Shown here one piece after another: positions 41,481 through 49,681 of a DNA stretch of 64,000 bases. Made by a program: the position numbers and the translations under genes. How positions within the stretch are numbered: position 1 is the first letter of the stretch; each line of letters begins with the position of its first letter. Below the pieces are notes generated by a model, which saw nothing but the letters and a program-made list of their open reading frames with translations, did not search any database and was not told where the DNA came from. This DNA is from TK10-74A sp965263065 (lineage in GTDB: Bacteria > Chloroflexota > Dehalococcoidia > Bin125): positions 2,418,001-2,482,000 of the forward strand of contig CBDHGH010000003.1 in assembly GCA_965263065.1 (NCBI GenBank), read 5' to 3'.

Positions 41481-42647
41481 TCAGTCTGCGCCCGGCGCGC
41501 TCGGTGGAACCAGGCGGTCGATCGTGAACAGGTGCAGATCGTGGCGCGTCCGGCCCTCCAACGACAGGTCGGCGAGCGCCTCCCCGATGGCCGGCGCGAA
41601 CTTGAAGCCGTGCCCGGAGCAGGGGCTGGCGATCGCGATGTTCGGCCGCTTGGGGTGCAGGTCGAGCAGGAAGTGCGCGTCGGGCGTCCGGGTGTACAGG
41701 CATGCCTCGGCGCGCAGCAATTCGCCGTTCGCATCGGGGAACGTGTCGGCGAGCCAGGCGCGGATGTCCGCCTCGTCCTGCGCGGTGATGCTGCGGTCGT
41801 ATCCGGTCGGCGCGACTTCGGCCGCGGGATGGTGATTCCCCAGCTTGAAACCGTGCCCCAGGTTGGGGAAGCCGTAGTGAAAGTCCTGCCATGCCCGCTC
41901 CCACAGCCAGACCGGCAGCGCGCCCGGCTCGAACGCCGCCGGCCGCGCCCGCGGGCGAAACCACATCATCACCTGCCGCGTCACCCGCAGCGGCAAGTTC
42001 AGCCGGCGCACGAGACCCGCGTTCCAGGCGCCCGCCGTCAGAATCAAGCGGTTCGCGACGACGACGCCTCGGCTGGTGACGATCTCGATGGGCGACTCGG
42101 CGTCGTCGAGGTCGAGCGGCCGCCAGCGCTCGATCGGCTCATTGAAGTGCAACTCGGCCCCATGGCGCGCCGCCTGCTCGAGCTGCGCCTGCACACACGC
42201 CTCGACATCGAGCAGTCCCGCCCGCTGCTCGAGCACGCCGATAGTCGGGTCGCGAACCTCCATCACCGGAAAGCGGCGCCGAATCTCGGCCGCGTCGAGC
42301 ACCTCGTGGGCGATGCCGTGCTGCTCCGCCGACGCCCGCGCGCCCGGCACCAACACGCCGTCCTCGTTACCGATCATGATCGCGCCCGTGCGCCGCAGCA
42401 GCGGCTGTCCGACGGCCGCCGAGAGTTCATCCCACAGCTCGTACGCGCGGCGCACGAACGGCACGTACGACGGATCCTCGTAGTACGCCTCGCGGATGGC
42501 CCGCGACTCCCCGTGGCTGGAGCCGAGCGCGTGCGGCGGGTGGTAACGGTCGAAGCCGATCACGCGCACGCCGCGCCGCGCCAGCTGCCAGGCGGCGGCG
42601 CCGCCCATCGCGCCCAGACCGATCACCGCGACGTCGTACGTGCTCAC
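41481..42647 (-). CDS. FAD-dependent amine oxidase, sarcosine oxidase / N-methyltryptophan oxidase type
   Basis: 388 residues from the GTG at 42647 ('gggaga' upstream). 'DVAVIGLGAMGGAAAWQLA' is the FAD Rossmann motif, 'GSSHGESRAIREAYYEDP' is typical for monomeric sarcosine oxidases, and C343 in 'SPCSGHGFKFAPAIGE' is at the place of the covalent FAD attachment Cys. Oxidises a secondary amine with O2 to an imine plus H2O2. An ATG at 42698 would extend it without benefit. Confidence 0.92.
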   Translation of the reverse strand: MSTYDVAVIGLGAMGGAAAWQLARRGVRVIGFDRYHPPHALGSSHGESRAIREAYYEDPSYVPFVRRAYELWDELSAAVGQPLLRRTGAIMIGNEDGVLVPGARASAEQHGIAHEVLDAAEIRRRFPVMEVRDPTIGVLEQRAGLLDVEACVQAQLEQAARHGAELHFNEPIERWRPLDLDDAESPIEIVTSRGVVVANRLILTAGAWNAGLVRRLNLPLRVTRQVMMWFRPRARPAAFEPGALPVWLWERAWQDFHYGFPNLGHGFKLGNHHPAAEVAPTGYDRSITAQDEADIRAWLADTFPDANGELLRAEACLYTRTPDAHFLLDLHPKRPNIAIASPCSGHGFKFAPAIGEALADLSLEGRTRHDLHLFTIDRLVPPSAPGAD

Positions 42648-42734
42648 GGGCGGTCTCCCTCGGTGTCCGCTCCCTGCGATCGCCGACGCCGTCTGCATGG
42701 CGTCGGCCCCGGCGGCCGGCCAGCGCGGGGGCGC

Positions 42735-43613
42735 CTACTGAGGAGCGCTCGCGACGGTGATCTGGAGAGCGATGATCGGCTCGAAGTCGCGGGCGATGCG
42801 CTGATAGGCGGCGGGGCTGAGCTGCAGCTCGGTGGGGAAGTCGCCCGTCCCCACGACGACCACTTGGATCGTCCGGCCGATCAGTTCGGCCGCATCCTCC
42901 TCGGTGAGCAGCGGCCCGCCGGGCAGGCGCGTGACGTCGAGGACGGTCCCCGCCGGCCAGACACTCGATAGCGCCGCCGACTCGTCGGCCGGGTCATAGA
43001 CGCTCCCATCGGGCAGCGTCAGGCCGCTGACGCCCGACGGGATCGGGGTCGCGCCGGCTCGCTCGATGCTGGCGGGCGCGCCGCCCAACTGCGCCGCGGT
43101 CACGACGGTCTCCCCGGTCGCGACGGGGTTGGCGGCCGTTCCGGCCTCTGGGGCGGCCTCGGCGCTGGCGTCGCCGGTCGCTCCCGCCGCGACCTGGGCG
43201 GCGTCGATGGGGGCCGCTTCGTCGCCGGTCGTCTCGACGGCTGCGGCGCCGGCCGTGGCCGCCTCCGTGCCGGCCGCGTCCGTGCTCGCGGCATCGCCGC
43301 TCGCCGTCTCCGCGCCGGCGGTCTGCGCGACGGCGGCATCGGCCGCCGGGGCCGCGGGGTCGTCCTTCAGCAGGTAGCTGACGCCAAAGAACACGCCCAC
43401 GCCCAGGCCGCCGATGAACAGCATCGGCAGCACGATGCGGGCGACCCGGTCGCCGCGGAACTGCGGGCGCTGGCGGGGATTGCGGTCACCGGGCAGGGTC
43501 AGCGGTCGCCGCGGGTTGTAGGGGAGTTCGCCCGCGCCGCGCACGCGCGTGCTCGGGCTCGGCAGATCACGCCATCCCCGGTTCGCGAATCGCATGACGG
43601 GCCGTTGCGCCAT
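42735..43613 (-). CDS. Membrane-anchored protein with RlpA-like double-psi beta-barrel domain
   Basis: 292 residues. One membrane helix ('VLPMLFIGGLGVGVFFGVSY', about 60-80) after a basic N terminus, then about 100 residues of low-complexity Ala/Thr/Glu-rich linker, then a C-terminal domain with 'LPDGSVYDPADESAALSSVW', 'LDVTRLPGG', 'IQVVVVGTGDFPTELQLS' and 'AAYQRIAR'. That resembles the RlpA/DPBB domain, in which an Asp near 'GxF' is catalytic in expansin-like proteins (D of 'GTGDF' here). A role in cell-wall contact is likely. Start at ATG 43613; 43595 is another ATG. Confidence 0.72.
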   Translation of the reverse strand: MAQRPVMRFANRGWRDLPSPSTRVRGAGELPYNPRRPLTLPGDRNPRQRPQFRGDRVARIVLPMLFIGGLGVGVFFGVSYLLKDDPAAPAADAAVAQTAGAETASGDAASTDAAGTEAATAGAAAVETTGDEAAPIDAAQVAAGATGDASAEAAPEAGTAANPVATGETVVTAAQLGGAPASIERAGATPIPSGVSGLTLPDGSVYDPADESAALSSVWPAGTVLDVTRLPGGPLLTEEDAAELIGRTIQVVVVGTGDFPTELQLSPAAYQRIARDFEPIIALQITVASAPQ

Positions 43614-43709
43614 AATGGGAGCCTACGCGCACCGACCGCGTTGTCAACGCATTTGGGCCCGAATCCTCGCCCCGGCCGGGGGTCGCGGGGCCCCGAAAGG
43701 TCAGGACGA

Positions 43710-44072
43710 GTGGAGACGCGACCGATTCGCTGCCCCCACTGTTCGGGATCGACCGAGGTGGGCGTGCCGCCGCCCGAGGGGCGGCCGCGGCGCGTCGTGA
43801 CGCTGTGCCCGCACTGCGACTACGACTTGGTCGTCTCTCGCGCCGACAAAGCGGACGCGGGGTTCCGCATCCGCGCCTGCCTGCGCTGGCACACGACGTG
43901 CCCCTACTGCAAGCAGCCCACACTGGCGCGGGTCCCGCCCAAGGGCACGCTGCGCCGCAAAGAGACGACGCCGTGCGAGTCGTGCCACCGCCCGCTCATC
44001 GTCGAGCGGCGCGAGGAGGGCACGCTGGTGTTGCGCGCCCATCGGGGGATAATCGAGGGTATGGGCCTGTAG
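43710..44072 (+). CDS. Multiple zinc-ribbon protein
   Basis: 120 residues from a GTG at 43710 (the frame is open upstream, but 'gaaaggtcagga' stands before this codon). Four CxxC knuckles: 'CPHCSGS', 'LCPHCDYDL', 'CPYCKQPTLARVPPKGTLRR' and 'CESCHRPL'. They pair as two zinc ribbons. Divergent from the RlpA-like gene by 96 bp. Probably a small nucleic-acid- or protein-binding adaptor. Confidence 0.68.
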   Translation: METRPIRCPHCSGSTEVGVPPPEGRPRRVVTLCPHCDYDLVVSRADKADAGFRIRACLRWHTTCPYCKQPTLARVPPKGTLRRKETTPCESCHRPLIVERREEGTLVLRAHRGIIEGMGL

Positions 44073-44261
44073 GGCTCGACCGGCTGGACTGGGCCGGCTG
44101 GATCGGGCCCGGCCTCGCGCGAGACGCCATCAATCTCGACCCCGCGGGAGACCGCCGCTTGATTTGCCGCAGCCGGAGACGGATGTAAAGTTTCACACGC
44201 GCCGCGCCTCCCGGCCGCGGACAGCGGGGCCCTGGGCCCCAGCATTCCGAGGAGACGGCCG

Positions 44262-45416
44262 ATGGACTACGACGCGCAGGCGCTGGTCGCGCACCGTGAG
44301 TGGCGCGGCAAGATCGATTACGCCTCCAAGGTCTCGGTCAAGGACCACGCCGAACTGAGCGTGGTCTACACGCCGGGCGTCGCCGCGCCCTGCCTCGCGA
44401 TCCAGCGGGAGCCCCTGCTGGTGCGCGAGATGACCGGCGTGGGGAACCTCGTGGCGGTCATCACCGACGGCAGCGCGGTGCTGGGGCTCGGCAACATTGG
44501 CCCCCAAGCGGCGCTGCCGGTCATGGAGGGCAAGTGCGTGCTCTTCAAGCTGTTCGCGGGCGTGGACGCGATCCCAATCGCGCTGGACGTGCACGACACG
44601 GACAGCATCGTCGCCACGGTCAAGGCGATCGCGCCGTCGCTGGGCGGGATCAACCTGGAGGACATCGCCGCGCCCGTCTGCTTCGAAGTCGAAGCGCAGC
44701 TCCAGGAGGCGCTCGACATCCCGGTCATGCACGACGACCAGCACGGTACGGCCGTCGTCGCGCTGGCGGGCGTGATCAACAGCCTGAAGCTCACCAACCG
44801 CGAGCCGCGCAACACCCGCACGGTGGTGCTGGGCGCGGGCGCGGGCGGCATCGCCTGCGCCAAGATGCTGCGCAAGTACGGCGTGGGAGAGATCGCGCTG
44901 CTCGACAGCAAGGGGCTGATCACCGCCGATCGCGAGGACCTCAATCCCTACAAGCGCGAAGTCGCCGCCTGGAACGATTTCCGCCGCAACCCCGACGGCA
45001 GCATCCCCCAACTCGCCGACGTGATTCGCGGGGCCGACCTGTTCCTGGGCCTCTCCGGCCCCAATCTGGTCTCCACCGCCGATGTGGCGTCGATGCACCC
45101 GGACGCCATCGTCTTCCCCATGGCGAACCCGGACCCGGAGATCCTGCCGGCCGCGGCCGCCGAAGCCGGTGCGGCCATCATCGCCACGGGCCGCTCCGAC
45201 TTCCCCAACCAGATCAACAACGCGCTGGGCTTCCCGGGCATCTTCCGGGGGCTGCTCGACGCCCACATCCCGAAGGTCCAGGACGCCCACAAGCTGGCCG
45301 CGGCCCAGGCGATCGCCGACTTCGTGTCGGATCCCACGCCGGGCCGCGTCGTCCCCAGCATCTTCGAGGAGGGGCTGGCGCAGTCCGTCGCGCAGGCCGT
45401 GATGAACGCCGAGTAG
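44262..45416 (+). CDS. NAD(P)-dependent malic enzyme
   Basis: 384 residues, the short bacterial type. Y36 in 'LSVVYTPGVAAPC', 'EGKCVLFKLFAGVDAIPIAL' with the catalytic Lys, 'VMHDDQHGTAVV' with metal ligands, and 'TVVLGAGAGGIACAKML' for nucleotide binding. Makes pyruvate and CO2 from malate. Start ATG at 44262 with 'gaggagac' upstream. The 190-bp gap before it holds nothing recognisable. Single gene. Confidence 0.95.
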   Translation: MDYDAQALVAHREWRGKIDYASKVSVKDHAELSVVYTPGVAAPCLAIQREPLLVREMTGVGNLVAVITDGSAVLGLGNIGPQAALPVMEGKCVLFKLFAGVDAIPIALDVHDTDSIVATVKAIAPSLGGINLEDIAAPVCFEVEAQLQEALDIPVMHDDQHGTAVVALAGVINSLKLTNREPRNTRTVVLGAGAGGIACAKMLRKYGVGEIALLDSKGLITADREDLNPYKREVAAWNDFRRNPDGSIPQLADVIRGADLFLGLSGPNLVSTADVASMHPDAIVFPMANPDPEILPAAAAEAGAAIIATGRSDFPNQINNALGFPGIFRGLLDAHIPKVQDAHKLAAAQAIADFVSDPTPGRVVPSIFEEGLAQSVAQAVMNAE

Positions 45417-45458
45417 CGTCCGTCGCGGGGCTGCTCCGCTCCGGCGCCCGCGCCCGCC

Positions 45459-47423
45459 TCAGGTGACGCGCCAGGCGCGTTCGAAGTGGTGGCCGTCCCA
45501 GCCGAAGCCGAAGCGCGGCAGCCAGACATCGGGCCCGTAGACGCTGCGCTCGATCCCGTGACCCACGCCGGCGACCCAGGACGGCGCCTCCAGCAGGCGC
45601 GGCTCGAGCGTCTCGCGGTAGAGGCGCTGGCGCTCCGCCCGGTCGACGGTGATCGCCATCTCGTCGAGCGCGGCGTCGACGGCGGCGTCCGAGAAGCCGC
45701 CCCAGTTGCCCGGCCCGTCGCTGTGGACGGTGTCCCGCAGGTCCAGCGTGGGGTCGGCGTCGCGGGCGGCCGCTCCCCAGCCGAGGAACAGCGGCACGGA
45801 TCCGTCGCCCAATCCCTCGACGATGCGGCTGTAGCGCTCGACGACGGCCCGGACGTCGATCCCCAGGCGCACGCTGAGCGTCTGCGCCGCCTGCGCGGCC
45901 AGCCCGGGATAGCTGCGCTCGAAGATGTCGGGCACGGTCAGCGGCAGGCCCGCGCGTCCGTCAGATGTTGACGCGGACGCCGTCGCCCAGGCCGACGCGG
46001 CGAGCGTGTGCAGGTCGGCCGTTTCCGCCGCCGTGAGCGAGGGACGGTAGCCGGGCCGTTCGCGCAGCGTGAACACATCGCTCGACCAGCCCGCCGCGAA
46101 CCAGGGCGCCGGACCGCTGAGCCCGGCGTGCGGCCCGTACGCCCGCTCCAGGATCGCGTCGCGGTCGAGCGCGTGGTGCACGGCCAGCGCCAGCCGCCGG
46201 TCGCTGAACGGATTGTCGGCGCCGCCCTGATAGCTGAACGCGAGCTGGATCGGGAAGCCCAGCGGTCGCTCGGCGACCTGGTCGTCGGGCTGATCGGCCA
46301 GGACGGCGTCGATGGCGGCCGGGTCACCGGGGCTCCAGATGTCGATGTCGCCCTCGCGGTAGGCCGCTTCCTGGCTCGCGGCCGTGGGCAGGTGGGCGAA
46401 CTCGATCGACTCCAGGAACGGCCGGCCGCCGCGGAAGTAGCCCGCGTTCGCGCCGAACGCGGCGAGGCCCTCGGGAATCAGGCGCTGCATCTGGAAGGGG
46501 CCGGTGCCCGTGTAGTAGCCAGGATTGAGGGGATCGTCGCGGGGGCGGTCGCCGAACTGCTCCCACGACTCTGGCGCCTGCAGAAAGCTCCACGGCCCGG
46601 CGATGACCGAACCCAGATAGCTCCCCACGGGGCCATCGGTGCGCAGCACCACCGTCGCGTCGTCGACGAGATCGACGGACCGCGTGCGCTCGAATTGGGT
46701 CCGCCGCAGGAACAGCGGGTCGGGATTGCCGTCGGCATCAAGGCCGGCGATCTGACGATCGATGTTGCGGCGCACGTCCTCCGCGGTGAAGGCGCGCCCG
46801 GCGGTGGGATCTCGCAGCCACCAGCGCACGCCGGGGCGCAGCAGCAGGACGTACGACTCCTCGTCGGGCGTCTCCCACGCCGCCGCCAAGTCCCCCTCGA
46901 TGCTGCCCGTGTTGACGTCGGCGTAGCGCAACAGGCGGCTCTGCTGGAGGGCGGAGAAGCGCTGCGTCAGGGGGAAACGGGAGCGATGGATGTCGAACAG
47001 ATCGATGTCGTTCAGGGAGGCGTGCAGGCGCACCATGCCGCCCGCTTGGGGTGCGCCGCTCGCGCGCTCGACGCGGGGCTGCGGGGCGCTGGGGACCGCG
47101 GCCTCGTCCGTCTCCGCCGGGCCGTCGTCGCGCGTCGCGGAGGCTTCTGCGCGTGCTTGTGGCGCGGCCTGCGCCGCCTCCTCCGGCGGGTCAGCCTGCG
47201 CGGCGCTGGTCTCGGGCGGGCCGGCGTCCGGACTGGCCGTACCCGGATCAGCAACGTCCGCATCGACGCCGCCCGGGTCATCGTCGGCGCTGCAGCCGAC
47301 AATCGCGAGGCCCACGGCCCCCACGCCGGCCCGTGAGGCGGCCAGCAGGAAGGCGCGGCGGCCGAGGCGCTCAGGCATCGTGCGCCGGCGGTCGGGCCGG
47401 GATCGGGGGGGTTCGGATGGCAT
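45459..47423 (-). CDS. ABC transporter substrate-binding lipoprotein, family 5 (fourth paralogue, no Ala stalk)
   Basis: 654 residues from ATG 47423; ATG at 47378 is an equal alternative that places the Tat motif 'LGRRAFLLAAS' nearer the N terminus. 'GAVGLAIVGC' is the lipobox. A linker of about 95 residues, rich in Ala, Asp, Glu and Pro, precedes the domain. SBP_bac_5 signatures: 'LRYADVNTGSIEGDLAAAW', 'GTGPFQMQRLIPEGLAAFGA', 'LALAVHHALDRDAIL'. Binds an oligopeptide or other solute outside the membrane. No permease or ATPase gene accompanies it. The linker is not the GCC-repeat stalk of the three other paralogues. Confidence 0.9.
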   Translation of the reverse strand: MPSEPPRSRPDRRRTMPERLGRRAFLLAASRAGVGAVGLAIVGCSADDDPGGVDADVADPGTASPDAGPPETSAAQADPPEEAAQAAPQARAEASATRDDGPAETDEAAVPSAPQPRVERASGAPQAGGMVRLHASLNDIDLFDIHRSRFPLTQRFSALQQSRLLRYADVNTGSIEGDLAAAWETPDEESYVLLLRPGVRWWLRDPTAGRAFTAEDVRRNIDRQIAGLDADGNPDPLFLRRTQFERTRSVDLVDDATVVLRTDGPVGSYLGSVIAGPWSFLQAPESWEQFGDRPRDDPLNPGYYTGTGPFQMQRLIPEGLAAFGANAGYFRGGRPFLESIEFAHLPTAASQEAAYREGDIDIWSPGDPAAIDAVLADQPDDQVAERPLGFPIQLAFSYQGGADNPFSDRRLALAVHHALDRDAILERAYGPHAGLSGPAPWFAAGWSSDVFTLRERPGYRPSLTAAETADLHTLAASAWATASASTSDGRAGLPLTVPDIFERSYPGLAAQAAQTLSVRLGIDVRAVVERYSRIVEGLGDGSVPLFLGWGAAARDADPTLDLRDTVHSDGPGNWGGFSDAAVDAALDEMAITVDRAERQRLYRETLEPRLLEAPSWVAGVGHGIERSVYGPDVWLPRFGFGWDGHHFERAWRVT

Positions 47424-47517
47424 GGAGTGGGGCAGAACCTCTCGCGTCACCCGATCCAGGGTCGCCGATCGCGGCGGTTCTCGCCAGGGGGTCCGCCCAG
47501 CCGACGACTGATCGCGC

Positions 47518-48477
47518 TCAGGATGACTCGCGCGACTCCAGGGCCATCGTGTGGCGCAGGGCCGCGCGCAGGCCGAACAGGGGCGCGAAGCCGGTGAGCC
47601 CGCGCAACAGCGTGTCATCGATGAGGTGCGGGCGGCCGGTGATGTCGGCGTACTGGGGCACGCCGGGCGGGCTGTCGAGCAGGCGGCGGCCGGGTTCACC
47701 GGCCTGCGCCAGGCAGCGCACGAGCCAGACGGGCAGCGGCCAGACGCGGCCCGGGCGATCACGCAGGGCGCGCGCCTGCCCGACGAGCGTGCGCCAGTCG
47801 GTGTCGATGCTCTTGCAGTGCAGCGTGCGGCCCTGGGTGTCGCTGAAGGCCTCCAGGACGGCCCAGACGGCGCGTGCGAAGTCGGGGCCGTAGGCGAGCG
47901 ACAGCCCGGCCCGGCCACCTCCCGCGAGCAGCGGACGGCCGGCCGCGCCGAAGTGCTGCAGCAGCCGCTGCATCACCCCTTCGTCGCGGGGACCGAAGCT
48001 GGGGGCCGCGCGCAGCACGACCAGGCGCAAGCGGCGGTAGGTTTGGGCGGCGCGCTCGGCCGCGGCGAGGTTCTGCATCTCCAGGCCCTCCGGCCGCGCG
48101 ACCCAGCTCTCGTCCAGCGGCCAGTTGGGCAAGCGGTGGCCGTAGGTCCGCGTCGAGGACAGCTGCACGACCCCTCGCAGCGTCGGCGGCGCGCGCAGGG
48201 CGGCATCGAGCAGGGCGGTGGTCGTCGCGACGTGGTCCTGCCCGGCCAACGGGGCGTTGATCAGGAAGTCGGCCTCGTGCAGCGCCTCGGCCAAACGCTC
48301 CGGCGTGGTGGCTGGATCGGCGGGGCTGCACACCTGGGGCGTGGCGCCGAGGCCGGCGACCCAGGCGGCCGCATCAGGGGTCGGGATCAGCGCGACGACC
48401 TCGGTATCGTGGCGGACGGCCTCCTCCACGACATGGCTGCCGAGGAATCCGGCGGCGCCGGCCACAACGATGCGCAT
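47518..48477 (-). CDS. NAD(P)-dependent epimerase/dehydratase (extended SDR)
   Basis: 319 residues. 'RIVVAGAAGFLGSHVVEEAV' is the nucleotide-binding motif, 'GVVQLSSTRTYGHRLPNWPL' holds the active-site Ser and Tyr, but the usual YxxxK Lys is not obvious. Similar to sugar epimerases and 3-beta-hydroxysteroid-type reductases. Divergent from the small gene at 48588. The substrate is unknown. Confidence 0.85.
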   Translation of the reverse strand: MRIVVAGAAGFLGSHVVEEAVRHDTEVVALIPTPDAAAWVAGLGATPQVCSPADPATTPERLAEALHEADFLINAPLAGQDHVATTTALLDAALRAPPTLRGVVQLSSTRTYGHRLPNWPLDESWVARPEGLEMQNLAAAERAAQTYRRLRLVVLRAAPSFGPRDEGVMQRLLQHFGAAGRPLLAGGGRAGLSLAYGPDFARAVWAVLEAFSDTQGRTLHCKSIDTDWRTLVGQARALRDRPGRVWPLPVWLVRCLAQAGEPGRRLLDSPPGVPQYADITGRPHLIDDTLLRGLTGFAPLFGLRAALRHTMALESRESS

Positions 48478-48587
48478 GTCGCGATGGTATCGACGGCGGT
48501 CGCGGGCGCGACCCGGCCTGGCGGCCCAGTGGAGTAACCCGCCAGTGGAGCAACCCGGTCGAGTAGCCGGTGCAGTAGACTGAGGGC

Positions 48588-48902
48588 GTGCACGCCCCCA
48601 CCGCCCCCACCGCCCCCGCCTGGACGCTGCGGCGCACGATTCCGCCGGCGCGCGTCGACACGGCAGTCGGCGCGGTGGACGTGCATGTGCGGGGCGGCAT
48701 CGTGGCGGGAGGCGGCCCTCCGGGGCCGCGATTCGCGCTCTATCGGATGCGACCGACCGAGGTGGTCGTGCAACGGCCGGACGGGCGGCGCGAGCGGGCG
48801 CGGGTGCCCGACGCCGGCAGTCAGGCGCTGCGCCGGATGGCGCTCGCGGCCGCGGTCGTGGCGCTGCTGTCGCTGATCGTGGAGAGGACGCTGCGACGAT
48901 GA
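48588..48902 (+). CDS. Small membrane-anchored protein, GerW neighbour
   Basis: 104 residues from a GTG. The first 80 residues are soluble ('VDTAVGAVDVHVRGGIVAGG', 'FALYRMRPTEVVVQRPDGR'), followed by a C-terminal membrane helix ('ALAAAVVALLSLIV'). Its stop overlaps the ATG of the GerW-like gene (ATGA), so the two are translated together. No family known. Confidence 0.58.
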   Translation: MHAPTAPTAPAWTLRRTIPPARVDTAVGAVDVHVRGGIVAGGGPPGPRFALYRMRPTEVVVQRPDGRRERARVPDAGSQALRRMALAAAVVALLSLIVERTLRR

Positions 48903-49303
48903 ACACCGATCCGAGTGAGACGGTTCGAGACGCGCTGGCGGACACCGTTGGCCGCATCCCCTCGATCGCGAATGCGGACGCGGTCGTGGGACCGGTGCAG
49001 ACGGAGAACGGGCGCATCGCGATCCCGCTGGCGTCCATCTCGGCGGGGTTTGGGGTGGGCCTCGGGGCTGGCCATCGCGAGGGCGGTGCGGGCGACGAGG
49101 ACGGCCCCCCACCTCCGCGTGGCGGCGGCGGGGGCGGCGGCGGCGCCACGGCCCGGCCCGTCGCCGTGGTGGAAATGACCGAGGACGAGTTGCACGTGCA
49201 CCAGGTCGTCGACAGCACACGGATCGCCGTGGCGTCGCTCGCGCTGGCGGGCTGGTGCGTGTTCTGGGTCGCGCGGACGATCCGCGCCTTCCGCCGCCGC
49301 TAG
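48899..49303 (+). CDS. GerW/YtfJ family protein with C-terminal membrane helix
   Basis: 134 residues. 'NADAVVGPVQTENGRIAIPL' and 'ISAGFGVGLGAG' are followed by a Gly-rich segment ('RGGGGGGGGATARPVAVVEM'), which is the GerW pattern. These proteins were first seen in Bacillus spore germination, but occur widely in non-sporulating bacteria. The C-terminal helix ('IAVASLALAGWCVFWVA') puts it in the membrane. Coupled to the gene before it by ATGA. Confidence 0.8.
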   Translation: MNTDPSETVRDALADTVGRIPSIANADAVVGPVQTENGRIAIPLASISAGFGVGLGAGHREGGAGDEDGPPPPRGGGGGGGGATARPVAVVEMTEDELHVHQVVDSTRIAVASLALAGWCVFWVARTIRAFRRR

Positions 49304-49587
49304 CACGCCGCCGTACGGACGTTGGCGCCGGGATGCCGGCGCCGCCCTGCGGCGCGCCTAGTCAAGGTCGGCGGTCACCGCCAAGTCCGCCGCGCGGGCG
49401 ACGTTCCGCGTGATCGGGTCGGACCGCGGCTGCGCTGCGCCGATCGAGTCTGAGCCCACCGACCGCTGCGCCCCACCGACCCCGCCACGCCCCGCCACGC
49501 CCCGCCGCCCTAAGCGGACGCAAATCCCCCCGTCAACGGGCGCAAAAATAATTTTACACCAAGATTACCATAAAACGCTAGACCCCA

Positions 49588-49602
49588 CCCCCCCCCCCCC
49601 CC
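49588..49602. repeat. 15-base C homopolymer upstream of the substrate-binding protein gene
   Basis: Fifteen consecutive C, 80 bp before the ATG at 49682 and 8 bp before TATTAT at 49611-49616. The gap 49304-49681 otherwise holds an A/T-rich stretch (49540-49580) unusual for this genome and no gene. Such runs change length by slippage. Confidence 0.9.
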
Positions 49603-49610
49603 ACCCGATC

Positions 49611-49616
49611 TATTAT
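49611..49616 (+). promoter_or_regulatory. Possible -10 element
   Basis: TATTAT, five of six matches to TATAAT, 65 bp before the start codon at 49682. The C-run occupies the place of the -35 and spacer. Confidence 0.35.
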
Positions 49617-49681
49617 TAGGACGGCTCCGGCACCGGGCCGTCCCACATGAGGCCAGCCCGGAATCCAGGAAGGATCTTGCC

